Assembly (NCBI GenBank): GCA_937900465.1
Contig: CALCEJ010000051.1
Span: forward strand, 1 to 14,069
Length of the DNA: 14,069 nucleotides
Direction of reading: 5' to 3'
Origin: an uncultured Bacteroidales bacterium
GTDB taxonomy: Bacteria; Bacteroidota; Bacteroidia; Bacteroidales; UBA932
Under the pieces are notes generated by a model. The model did not search any database. It had not been told where the DNA came from and saw nothing but the letters and a program-made list of their open reading frames with translations. How positions within the stretch are numbered: the first letter of the stretch is position 1; each line of letters starts with the position of its first letter. Position numbers and translations under genes: made by a program. Of the stretch, positions 8,201-14,069 are shown piece by piece.

Positions 8201-9967
8201 ATGAAAAAATTTGCATTCATTGCAGCCGCTGCCATCGCCCTCTTCGGAGCCTGGTCCTGCGACCCGAATGAGAATGAGAATGAAAATGAGGGAACTGCCG
8301 ATGGTATCACCCTCAGTGGCGAAGCTACCCTCAGCGTTCCTTCAGAAGACGTTGAGATTCAAACCATCTTGTTCAAATCCACCGTCGACTGGAAGGCAAA
8401 CGCCGATGTTGACTGGGTAACCATTTCCCCCACTTCCGGCAAGGCCGGCGACGCATCCGTCAAGGTGACCGTCGATGACAACCCCGAAGGCGATGCCCGT
8501 ACCGCAAAGGTCACTATCGAGGCCGGCAAGGAATCCGCTGTCGTATCCATTGTCCAGGATGGCGCTTTCATCCCCTATTTCGACGTAGATCCTTCTGATA
8601 TTCAGTTCAGCGGATTTGACGAGGGTGAGCCCTATGTTGTTGAGAAAGAGTCCGGCGAGTACATCATCCCCGTTTCCACCAACCTGGAGTGGGATATCTA
8701 TCTTGCTATATGGGACGACTCCATCGGCGATGTAGTCGAAACAATGGATAACGGCTGGCTCTCAATCGAGAAGAGGAATAACGGAATCAAAGTTACAGTT
8801 ACGGAGAACACGACTTACGACTCCCGCGTAGAATACATCTATGCCGGCTGCCACGTTGGAGACAACTACGACGACTACGGCGGTTTTGGTGCCTGCATCC
8901 TCTTTGTCCAGGGCGGCCTTGCAGCCCCTACTACCCCTACTCTTGTATGGAGAAAGAACTATAGCGAACTCGACGAAGCCATCGAATCAACCGTCTGCAC
9001 CCGCCTTGCTTACAGCGAGGGTGAAATAATGCTCAGCGACGGTGCCAAGGTATATGGACTCGATCCCGCTTCCGGAGACCTCTGGGACATCTTCGACGTC
9101 GCAGCTGCAAGCTTTGACAGCGACGATGCCGGAAACCTTGTCATTATGCCCGACGTTCCTGCCGAATACGACGATGACGGAAAGGTTATTGGCCCTACGG
9201 CAATGCAGATTCTTGTTACTCCGTCAATCTACGATGAACCTGTCGCCATCCACACTATGGATTATACTGAACAGGCTTGGGGTACCATCGGTAATTTCCG
9301 CGCACGCGGCGACGTCCTTGGCGGCAAAGGTACCATTATGGCATCCGTAGGATCATCCCGTTTCTACTATGGATGGGCATTTAACGAGGGCGAATATGTT
9401 CCTAACGACAAACTTGAGCCCATAAGGAGTTCCCTGAATGCAACCGGTGACGGAAACACTCCTGACCAGATTGCCGTTATCTCAGTATCTCCCGAGGTCC
9501 TGACCGAGGGTATAATCTACCGCGGATACGTCCTTGGACAGACCGCTACTGGCGATGATAAAGTTTACAACCAGAGTACATTCCTCCGCGTTGATCCTAC
9601 CGTCGCACACTGGTCCGGTCCCGAATGGAGATTCATTACCGATGCCGGTAACGGCGGTAACGAATGCCAGAACAACATTGACATCCTTGATTTTGACGGC
9701 AAGCGTCTTATGGCCTTCACCCAGGGCGCACACTTCAACTGGGGCCCCTACAATGCAAAGATCTATGTCTTTGACATTACTAACCTCAGCGACGTCAAAG
9801 CCGTCTCTGTGATCGAGCAGGAAGAGTGGATTGAAAATCTCACCCCGGCGGGTCTTTATATCCGCGGCGCTGACATCCTTCTTCGCGACGGTGGTGATCA
9901 CGTGGAACTCTATGCCGTCCACGCAAACTTCAGGACTGTTGCAAAATACGTCTTCAGCATTGAATAG
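8201..9967 (+). CDS. surface lipoprotein with two BACON-like domains and propeller-like C-terminus
   Basis: This 588-residue protein is the last gene of the plus operon. It has a lipobox ending at Cys20 (A-W-S-C), then an acidic spacer of alternating Asn-Glu (residues 23-30). Residues about 36-122 form a BACON domain (PF13004-type: W-K-A-N-A-D-V-D-W-V-T-I-S-P-T-S-G, N-P-E-G-D-A-R-T-A-K-V-T-I, and a closing V-S-I-V-Q-D-G). A second, more divergent BACON-like unit follows at about 125-238 ('LEWDIYL', 'GWLSIEKRNNGIKVTV', 'LFVQGG'). The remainder (243-588) is beta-rich and aligns by eye with the C-terminal half of the preceding lipoprotein, so the two are likely paralogues with exchanged N-terminal modules. 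BACON domains are known in Bacteroidota surface carbohydrate proteins, so a glycan-binding or spacer role is likely. A strong terminator lies 47 bp downstream. Confidence 0.82.
   Translation: MKKFAFIAAAAIALFGAWSCDPNENENENEGTADGITLSGEATLSVPSEDVEIQTILFKSTVDWKANADVDWVTISPTSGKAGDASVKVTVDDNPEGDARTAKVTIEAGKESAVVSIVQDGAFIPYFDVDPSDIQFSGFDEGEPYVVEKESGEYIIPVSTNLEWDIYLAIWDDSIGDVVETMDNGWLSIEKRNNGIKVTVTENTTYDSRVEYIYAGCHVGDNYDDYGGFGACILFVQGGLAAPTTPTLVWRKNYSELDEAIESTVCTRLAYSEGEIMLSDGAKVYGLDPASGDLWDIFDVAAASFDSDDAGNLVIMPDVPAEYDDDGKVIGPTAMQILVTPSIYDEPVAIHTMDYTEQAWGTIGNFRARGDVLGGKGTIMASVGSSRFYYGWAFNEGEYVPNDKLEPIRSSLNATGDGNTPDQIAVISVSPEVLTEGIIYRGYVLGQTATGDDKVYNQSTFLRVDPTVAHWSGPEWRFITDAGNGGNECQNNIDILDFDGKRLMAFTQGAHFNWGPYNAKIYVFDITNLSDVKAVSVIEQEEWIENLTPAGLYIRGADILLRDGGDHVELYAVHANFRTVAKYVFSIE
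8267..8290 (+). repeat. hexanucleotide AATGAR x4 encoding an Asn-Glu linker
   Basis: Four tandem 6-bp units (three AATGAG, one AATGAA) encode (Asn-Glu)4 right after the lipid-anchored Cys. Slippage by one unit would change the linker by two residues without shifting the frame. It is probably a flexible surface tether. Confidence 0.7.
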
Positions 9968-10014
9968 CATCAGTGCCGTAAAGTGCAAATAACTATTACA
10001 CAATAAGTTAGCCA

Positions 10015-10047
10015 AAAGAGGGGTATCCTAAAACGGTACCCCTCTTT
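10015..10047. terminator. bidirectional hairpin terminator between convergent operons
   Basis: AAAGAGGGGTA (10015-10025) pairs perfectly with TACCCCTCTTT (10037-10047), an 11-bp stem extendable by a G-T and a C-G pair, around a short loop. A- and T-rich ends flank the stem on both strands. It lies after the last plus-strand Sus gene and faces the minus-strand operon's end, so it probably stops both. Confidence 0.82.
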
Positions 10048-10075
10048 CGCGTATAATATTCATTATCAGAAAGTT

Positions 10076-10111
10076 ACACCTCACGCCCCAAAAACACCTC
10101 ACGCCCCAAAA
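10076..10111. repeat. two perfect tandem copies of an 18-bp repeat
   Basis: ACACCTCACGCCCCAAAA occurs at 10076-10093 and again at 10094-10111 without mismatch, in the convergent gap just beyond the minus-strand mutarotase-like gene's stop. It encodes nothing evident. It may be a small variable tandem repeat or the remnant of an interspersed element. Confidence 0.85.
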
Positions 10112-10135
10112 GCCGTCGTCGCAAACCCCGGGACC

Positions 10136-11035
10136 TCAGATCCGCCCGAGGGAATAGCAGATTACCTGGGAGAAAGTCTCCCCGGGGGCGATGTCGAAAG
10201 GGACGTACGGCTCAATGCAGGCGATACGGTGATTAGCCCACATCACGGCATTTGAGGCATCGCCGTCGCCTAGGATGGCGACATAGTACCCCCCTTTCTC
10301 ATCATCGACATAGAATTCATACGGGCTGCCGCTTTTGCGGCCGGATTCCCTTATATTCCCCATATAGACACTTTCCCCTTCCACAAGTGGACGGGAGAAG
10401 TGAAGGCCCTGGCCTTTTTGAAAAGCATAAGGATACTTTGTCCTCCACTCCCCTTCGAAAGGGAAATTGCACATCACCATCCTCGCCGGCCCCACCGAAT
10501 CGTTCCCGAGAGTAAAGAAATTGTGATTGTAAACTTCTCCCCGGAGACGTTCCTTTCCCGTATTCTGGATATAGTGCGATAGTTCAAACTCCCCTTTTCC
10601 GCTTATCTCAATGACTTTTACATATGAGTAATACCCGGATAAGATATGGTAGAACTCAATCTTTCGGGGGCGGCGGACCGTGTCCCGGACGCCCGGATCC
10701 GCAATCTCGTAGAGGCGGAAGCGGTCATATGGCCACGGATCCTCCGGACGCCTCAGAAGGCCCACCCCGATCTTGAGGAATGTCCCGCCGGGGCCAGCCT
10801 CGTCATAGCCGATGGCGGAGAATTCATCTACCGGGCCGCAGACACAGTCATGGGCCTCCGCCCTGAACTCCCCGAACCACGGAGCGGTAAGATTGTCGCT
10901 CCACCCTGGCCCGCTTCTGAGGCGAAGGGAGCGGAAAAGCCCTGAACGGTCAAACCGGGTCCCGAGGTAGTGATTCTCCGGATCATAAAAGGACAACTCC
11001 AAAGAGCCGTCCTTAATCTTCAGTTCTCCGCTCAT
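10136..11035 (-). CDS. aldose 1-epimerase/galactose-mutarotase-like cytoplasmic protein
   Basis: This 299-residue protein starts at the ATG at 11033-11035, whose ATGA overlaps the TGA of the upstream NAGPA gene, indicating translational coupling. A longer start 12 codons earlier would lie inside that gene and is less likely. It has no signal peptide, so a cytoplasmic site is expected. The sequence is beta-rich throughout. N-H-N-F-F (170-174) recalls the N-H-x-Y-F strand around the catalytic His of galactose mutarotases, and the late C-I-E-P-Y-V-P-F-D-I-A-P-G-E-T-F segment recalls the closing E-P and L-x-P-G-E region of that fold. Such enzymes interconvert alpha and beta anomers, which would suit sugar release by a partner glycosidase. 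The fold call is moderate; the substrate and activity are not established, and it could be a non-catalytic relative. Confidence 0.62.
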   Translation of the reverse strand: MSGELKIKDGSLELSFYDPENHYLGTRFDRSGLFRSLRLRSGPGWSDNLTAPWFGEFRAEAHDCVCGPVDEFSAIGYDEAGPGGTFLKIGVGLLRRPEDPWPYDRFRLYEIADPGVRDTVRRPRKIEFYHILSGYYSYVKVIEISGKGEFELSHYIQNTGKERLRGEVYNHNFFTLGNDSVGPARMVMCNFPFEGEWRTKYPYAFQKGQGLHFSRPLVEGESVYMGNIRESGRKSGSPYEFYVDDEKGGYYVAILGDGDASNAVMWANHRIACIEPYVPFDIAPGETFSQVICYSLGRI

Positions 11036-12954
11036 TTCGCGCGCTTTTTGAAGAATCCCGCCGTCGTCCATACTGCACGGTATTCACTACGCCTCGAAGT
11101 GCCCTTGCCCTGTTCCCAGGTATTGAGGTGCTGATCGCGGAGCATCATTCCCGTGGAGCCGCCGCCGTCAAGGTTCAGGGCGGCTACGCACCCGAGACTC
11201 TTCATGATAAGTCCGAGCTCAGGGCAGGAAGCTCCGTCGCTCTCGTCCACACGGCCGTCGCAGATGAACAGGACCACCTTGCCGTCAGCGGTATGGCCCA
11301 CAACGGTACGGTCCGGAAGATATCCGGGGAACTGGTCGTCAGCACGGAGCTCGTAGTTTGTAGTGTAGTAACTGCCGTTATGGGTATGGTCCACGACGAC
11401 GCGGTTGTTGTAAAGGACCATAGGGCCTGCGCTGATAGCATTGTAGGCATTCCACCCCGTGCTGTCGCAAGGGAAATGAGGAAGCTCCGTAGATGCTTCA
11501 TACCAGTATTTTGCCTGATCAGGGACGGTTGGTAACGGCATCCTGTAATAATAGGTCGCATCATTCGGGCGAGCCATCCAGAAGAATGCGTCCGGCTTTC
11601 CGGAAGGATCGACACCCAGTACGCCGGGAGTGACTACAGCCCATCCGCCGTCGCTTGTATTGGATCCGCCGTAAGCATCCCTGCCAAGGGGACGGACACC
11701 GTCAATTACGAACGGGGACGTCCAGTCGCTGGGCTTGTAGAAATAACCTCCGTTAACAAGCACATAGCAGTCCTCTCCGTATTCCTCGACCTGCTTGTCG
11801 ATGGTCTTAAGCGTGTTGTCCGCAGGTTCCATTACACGGAATTCCACGTCCGAACCGGGACCGCAGTCCGCGATTGCATACCAGGCCTTGAAAGGACGCC
11901 CGTTAAGGGGCGTTTCCGTTGAATAGACCTCCACGGTAGAAGGAACCCCGGAAGGATTCGCGATCTTTTTCCAGGAAAGGACGGGAAGCTCCGGTTCTTC
12001 GTCGAGAGCGACTTCTATGGTCTCGCTGTAGTATGTATTGGCTGTGCCTTCGCTCGTGTACACGGCGAGATAGTATTTCTTTCCGTATTCAAGGACCGCA
12101 TTGGGTATCAGCTGCTTGACTTTCTTGTCAGAGGGGAGGGCCGGGCCCCAGAACACGCGGTCATCGGTCGTGTTGGGATAGGGATTCGTCTCCGAGATTA
12201 CGAGTCCATGGGCTACGGAAGTAAGCCTGAGCTTACTCGTGTATTCGATGTTGACAAAGGCGTAGCTCGTATTGACGGAATTGATCTCGGGGGTCTTTGA
12301 AGCGGTCTGGACACGTACCGGCTTTCCCTTGACAATGTCCGTGGAGGAGTTTCCGCTCTCCGCCCTGACTCCGAATTCATAGACTCCGAAAGGCAGTTTT
12401 TCGAACTTGTAGGAATGTGTGGTCACATTTGCCGCCGCATCCCCGAAATCAGCGTCAGTATAGGATTTCACGTATACGCTGTAGGATTCCGCGCTCTTTG
12501 CCGCGGTCCAAGTCATCGTAACGGCGGCGTCGTTGTCAAGGGTAAGACTGATATCAGAAGGAATTCCGAGGACGGCGGGAAGCTGGACCCTATCCGTATA
12601 TACGATGGAAGAGTTGTTCTTAGGATCCGCGGCGAGAGCCTGGACACCGAAATCATATCCCTTACCGGGAGTAAGTCCTTCGAAAAGATATTCTCCGCTG
12701 TCAGCGGGTAGAGGATTGTCCATATTGACCGGCCTCACGTGGAAAGTGTCGCCTTCACCGCGCGCGAAAACCCAGAATCCGGTCTCGGAAGTGTTTTTGT
12801 CAGTCCAGCTCAGACGGACGGAGTTCTCCCCCACTATTTCCGTCTGAAGGTTCCCGGGGTCTGAAAGGGATACTTCCTGGGATTCCTCCTTACAGGAAAG
12901 GAAAAATGCGCAGAAAAACACGGTCAGCGAAACGATGGTCATCAGTCTTTTCAT
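11032..12954 (-). CDS. lipoprotein with FN3-like domains and C-terminal phosphodiester glycosidase (NAGPA/DUF2233) domain
   Basis: This 640-residue protein starts at the ATG at 12952-12954, after a TATTTTTG promoter box; the frame runs 44 codons further upstream through the intergenic region, which is rejected. The signal ends in a lipobox F-L-S-C21. Residues about 32-125 and 126-218 are FN3-like beta-sandwiches ('SVRLSW', 'LTPGKGYDFGVQA'; 'VTMTWTAAKSAESYSVYV', 'LPFGVYEFGVRA'), and 219-318 may be a third. The rest is a NAGPA-type domain: N-G-G-Y-F (401-405), I-S-A-G-P-M (507-512), V-V-G-H-T-A-D-G-K, D-G-R, then N-L-D-G-G-G-S (594-600). This family (PF09992) includes the human uncovering enzyme, which removes GlcNAc from a phosphodiester. 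An extracellular or periplasmic glycosidase acting on a sugar-phosphodiester is the best inference. It is first in the minus operon, coupled to the mutarotase-like gene and divergent from the MFS gene. Confidence 0.9.
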   Translation of the reverse strand: MKRLMTIVSLTVFFCAFFLSCKEESQEVSLSDPGNLQTEIVGENSVRLSWTDKNTSETGFWVFARGEGDTFHVRPVNMDNPLPADSGEYLFEGLTPGKGYDFGVQALAADPKNNSSIVYTDRVQLPAVLGIPSDISLTLDNDAAVTMTWTAAKSAESYSVYVKSYTDADFGDAAANVTTHSYKFEKLPFGVYEFGVRAESGNSSTDIVKGKPVRVQTASKTPEINSVNTSYAFVNIEYTSKLRLTSVAHGLVISETNPYPNTTDDRVFWGPALPSDKKVKQLIPNAVLEYGKKYYLAVYTSEGTANTYYSETIEVALDEEPELPVLSWKKIANPSGVPSTVEVYSTETPLNGRPFKAWYAIADCGPGSDVEFRVMEPADNTLKTIDKQVEEYGEDCYVLVNGGYFYKPSDWTSPFVIDGVRPLGRDAYGGSNTSDGGWAVVTPGVLGVDPSGKPDAFFWMARPNDATYYYRMPLPTVPDQAKYWYEASTELPHFPCDSTGWNAYNAISAGPMVLYNNRVVVDHTHNGSYYTTNYELRADDQFPGYLPDRTVVGHTADGKVVLFICDGRVDESDGASCPELGLIMKSLGCVAALNLDGGGSTGMMLRDQHLNTWEQGKGTSRRSEYRAVWTTAGFFKKRAK

Positions 12955-12976
12955 AATAAAACTTGTGGATTTTATG

Positions 12977-12984
12977 CAAAAATA
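12977..12984 (-). promoter_or_regulatory. -7 box of the NAGPA operon
   Basis: The minus strand reads TATTTTTG, an exact TAnnTTTG match, 22 bp upstream of the NAGPA ATG. TTCG (13005-13008), three of four bases of the -33 TTTG consensus, lies 20 bp further upstream, the usual spacing. A single CCACAA copy (12963-12968) lies between this box and the ATG. Confidence 0.55.
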
Positions 12985-12994
12985 GCAATTCCCT

Positions 12995-13005
12995 GTTAAT
13001 TTAAC
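12995..13005. promoter_or_regulatory. 11-bp palindrome between divergent promoters
   Basis: GTTAATTTAAC is a symmetrical GTTAA-T-TTAAC palindrome centred between the two outward-facing -7 boxes and reaching both -33 regions. It could be an operator for a dimeric regulator, though AT-rich palindromes of this size arise readily by chance. Confidence 0.25.
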
Positions 13006-13017
13006 GAATTTTTTATT

Positions 13018-13025
13018 TAAATTTG
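13018..13025 (+). promoter_or_regulatory. -7 box of the MFS gene
   Basis: TAAATTTG is an exact TAnnTTTG match, 47 bp before the MFS ATG. The -33 position (about 12994-12997, TGTT) fits poorly, so it may need an activator. The box runs directly into the CACCACAG repeats. Confidence 0.5.
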
Positions 13026-13063
13026 CACCACAGTACACCACAGTAAATAACATTGCACCACAG
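13026..13063 (+). repeat. three CACCACAG repeats in the MFS leader
   Basis: CACCACAG occurs at 13026-13033, 13036-13043 and 13056-13063, starting 10 and then 20 bp apart, so all three face the same side of the helix. They begin at the end of the -7 box and cover the expected transcription start and leader. A repressor operator is a natural reading; a leader RNA element is the alternative. Confidence 0.5.
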
Positions 13064-13072
13064 CAAGAGACA

Positions 13073-14069
13073 ATGAAACAAAGCACCGGAAAATACTATA
13101 AATGGGAAGTCCTGCTGCTTCTATGGGTGGCATATCTGCTGAATCAGGGAGACAGGCAGGTCTTCAACTCAGTGCTCCCCCTGATCCGTGACAGCCTGAG
13201 TCTGACGGACACTTCCGTCAGCCTGATTGCCGTGTTCTTCAACCTGTTCTACGCAGTGATGGTCCCAATCGGAGGATGGATGGGCGACAGGTTCAGCCGC
13301 AAATGGGTCACGACGCTGAGTATCCTGTTCTGGAGCATCGCAACAATGTTCACCGGCCTCGCGAACGGCGTATTCCTCCTCATCCTTACACGGTCCATCG
13401 CGACAGGAGGCGGAGAAGCCTTCTTCGGCCCCGCGAACTACTCCCTGCTGGGACAGTACCATACTGATACACGCGCGAGAGCAATGTCCATCCACCAGAC
13501 ATCCTACTACGTCGGAGTCATCCTCGCCGGCTGGCTTGCCGGTTACATCGGAGACCATCTAGGATGGCAGTACGCCTTCTATATCTTCGGCGGCGCCGGT
13601 GTCGTATGGGCCGTCGTGATGGCGATCCGCCTGAAGGACCTCCCCAGGGAGAACAGTCAGGCAGGGCAGCTGCGTGCGTCAGGTGACGAAGGAAGGACGG
13701 ACGGGGTAATTGGTTTTTCGGGTACCACCCCGAAAAATAATTTACCCGGGAGTCAGGCAGGGCAGCTGCGCGCGTCAGGTGACGAAGGACAACTTCGTAC
13801 GAAGGGTGACGAAGGAAGACCCAAGGTAAGCATATTGGACGGATTCAAGACGGTATTTACAACCCCGACCGCACTGATGGTGACGATAGGATTCTGCGGC
13901 TTCATATTCGTGATCACAGGCTATATGACCTGGGTACCCACCTTCCTGCAGGAGAACTTCGGCCAGACCGGAGCCCAGGCCGGACTCAATTCGATGCTGT
14001 GGACCTATGTCGCCGCATTCGTCGGAGTGCTCCTTTCCGGAACCCTCTCCGACAGACTCGCCCGAAAAG
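13073..14069 (+). CDS. Spinster-like MFS transporter, C-terminal part beyond window
   Basis: The frame is open from the ATG at 13073 to the right edge, 332 complete codons. Residues 13-190 form the first six membrane helices of a major facilitator. N-Q-G-D-R-Q-V (24-30) lies in the first helix, motif A is G-G-W-M-G-D-R-F-S-R-K (67-77), and helix 4 holds G-G-G-E-A-F-F-G-P-A-N-Y. These patterns resemble Spinster-like/organic-anion MFS proteins rather than classical sugar:H+ symporters. The loop after helix 6 (residue 195 to 248) carries a repeat insertion described separately. Around it, R-L-K-D-L-P-R-E-N and R-P-K-V-S-I-L-D-G-F-K would join as a normal loop leading to helix 7. It probably moves the sugar product or an organic anion across the inner membrane. 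It is divergent from the NAGPA operon, and its promoter and CACCACAG leader lie just upstream. Confidence 0.88.
   Translation, partial: MKQSTGKYYKWEVLLLLWVAYLLNQGDRQVFNSVLPLIRDSLSLTDTSVSLIAVFFNLFYAVMVPIGGWMGDRFSRKWVTTLSILFWSIATMFTGLANGVFLLILTRSIATGGGEAFFGPANYSLLGQYHTDTRARAMSIHQTSYYVGVILAGWLAGYIGDHLGWQYAFYIFGGAGVVWAVVMAIRLKDLPRENSQAGQLRASGDEGRTDGVIGFSGTTPKNNLPGSQAGQLRASGDEGQLRTKGDEGRPKVSILDGFKTVFTTPTALMVTIGFCGFIFVITGYMTWVPTFLQENFGQTGAQAGLNSMLWTYVAAFVGVLLSGTLSDRLARK
13655..13816 (+). repeat. in-frame palindromic repeat insertion in the MFS loop
   Basis: A 39-bp unit at 13655-13693 recurs at 13751-13789 with one mismatch (T at 13675, C at 13771), both encoding SQAGQLRASGDEG (residues 195-207 and 227-239). 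A third, degenerate 27-bp copy at 13790-13816 matches 21 of 27 bases and encodes QLRTKGDEG; it includes the perfect palindrome CTTCGTACGAAG. The total is 162 bp, 54 codons, so the frame is kept. The units contain short dyads such as GCAGCTGC and CGTCA-GG-TGACG. The composition is hydrophilic and unlike the neighbouring transmembrane code. It is probably an interspersed repeat tolerated in a cytoplasmic loop; whether it is mobile is not shown. Confidence 0.8.
13704..13747. repeat. imperfect hairpin between the 39-bp repeats
   Basis: GGGTAATTGGTTTTTCGGG (13704-13722) pairs with CCCGAAAAATAATTTACCC (13729-13747), with about 16 of 19 positions matching and mismatches clustered in the middle, around a six-base loop. 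It is AT-rich compared with its surroundings and forms the core of the insertion, as in REP- or MITE-type elements. It still reads through as codons 211-225 without a stop. Confidence 0.7.

Noticed and set aside
10052..10057. TATAAT as a -10 promoter box
   Set aside because: It matches the enterobacterial, not the Bacteroidota, consensus and lies between two convergent gene ends with no gene to drive.
12955..13086. N-terminal extension of the NAGPA lipoprotein frame
   Set aside because: It would run through the AT-rich intergenic region and past the MFS start, and place the lipoprotein signal internally.
13169..13558. Minus-strand open frame opposite the MFS gene
   Set aside because: The plus frame encodes clear membrane helices and motif A; the opposite frame is polar and His/Glu/Gln-rich without a domain.
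13655..13816. CRISPR array or broken gene
   Set aside because: There are only two good copies with a palindromic 57-bp interval inside an intact reading frame, and the frame is kept throughout, so neither an array nor a pseudogene fits.

Overview
The window looks like gut-type Bacteroidota, most likely Bacteroidales. It has a SusC/SusD pair, several Bacteroidota-style surface lipoproteins, BACON domains, and promoter-like TAnnTTTG (-7) boxes ahead of transcription units. The coding DNA is GC-rich for this group (above half by eye), which would suit an uncultured GC-rich Bacteroidales lineage, but the species cannot be named. No rRNA, tRNA or CRISPR array was seen.

Layout. (1) Positions 1-1442, minus strand: a DUF4434-type Tat-exported glycosidase-like protein, then a GTG-started lipoprotein resembling the GHL10/DUF187 'family 10-like glycosyl hydrolase' group, cut by the left edge. 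(2) 1443-1530: a short divergent control region. (3) 1531-9967, plus strand: a polysaccharide-utilization-type operon of SusC-like TonB-dependent transporter, SusD-like lipoprotein and two surface lipoproteins with different N-terminal Ig/BACON modules but similar propeller-like C-terminal halves. (4) 9968-10135: a convergent gap with a strong hairpin terminator and two tandem 18-bp repeats. (5) 10136-12954, minus strand: a lipoprotein with FN3-like domains and a phosphodiester glycosidase (NAGPA/DUF2233) domain, translationally coupled through ATGA to a cytoplasmic aldose-1-epimerase-like protein. (6) 12955-13072: a second divergent control region. (7) 13073 to the right edge, plus strand: a Spinster-like MFS transporter, incomplete.

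Together this reads as a glycan capture, cleavage and import locus: outer-membrane binding and import (SusC/D and two surface binding proteins), exported hydrolase candidates (DUF4434, GHL10-like, NAGPA), a sugar mutarotase-like enzyme and an inner-membrane permease. No well-characterised CAZyme family is recognisable, so the substrate is unknown; the NAGPA domain hints at a phosphodiester-linked sugar.

The most unusual feature is a 162-bp (54-codon) in-frame insertion in the TM6-TM7 cytoplasmic loop of the MFS gene. It consists of two almost identical 39-bp direct repeats flanking an imperfect 44-bp hairpin, plus a third degenerate copy. It resembles a palindromic repeat element tolerated inside a protein. 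A second point of interest is a CCACAR motif, repeated with 10-bp phasing, between the -7 box and the start codon of both the DUF4434 and MFS genes, with a single copy ahead of the NAGPA gene; it may be a shared operator.
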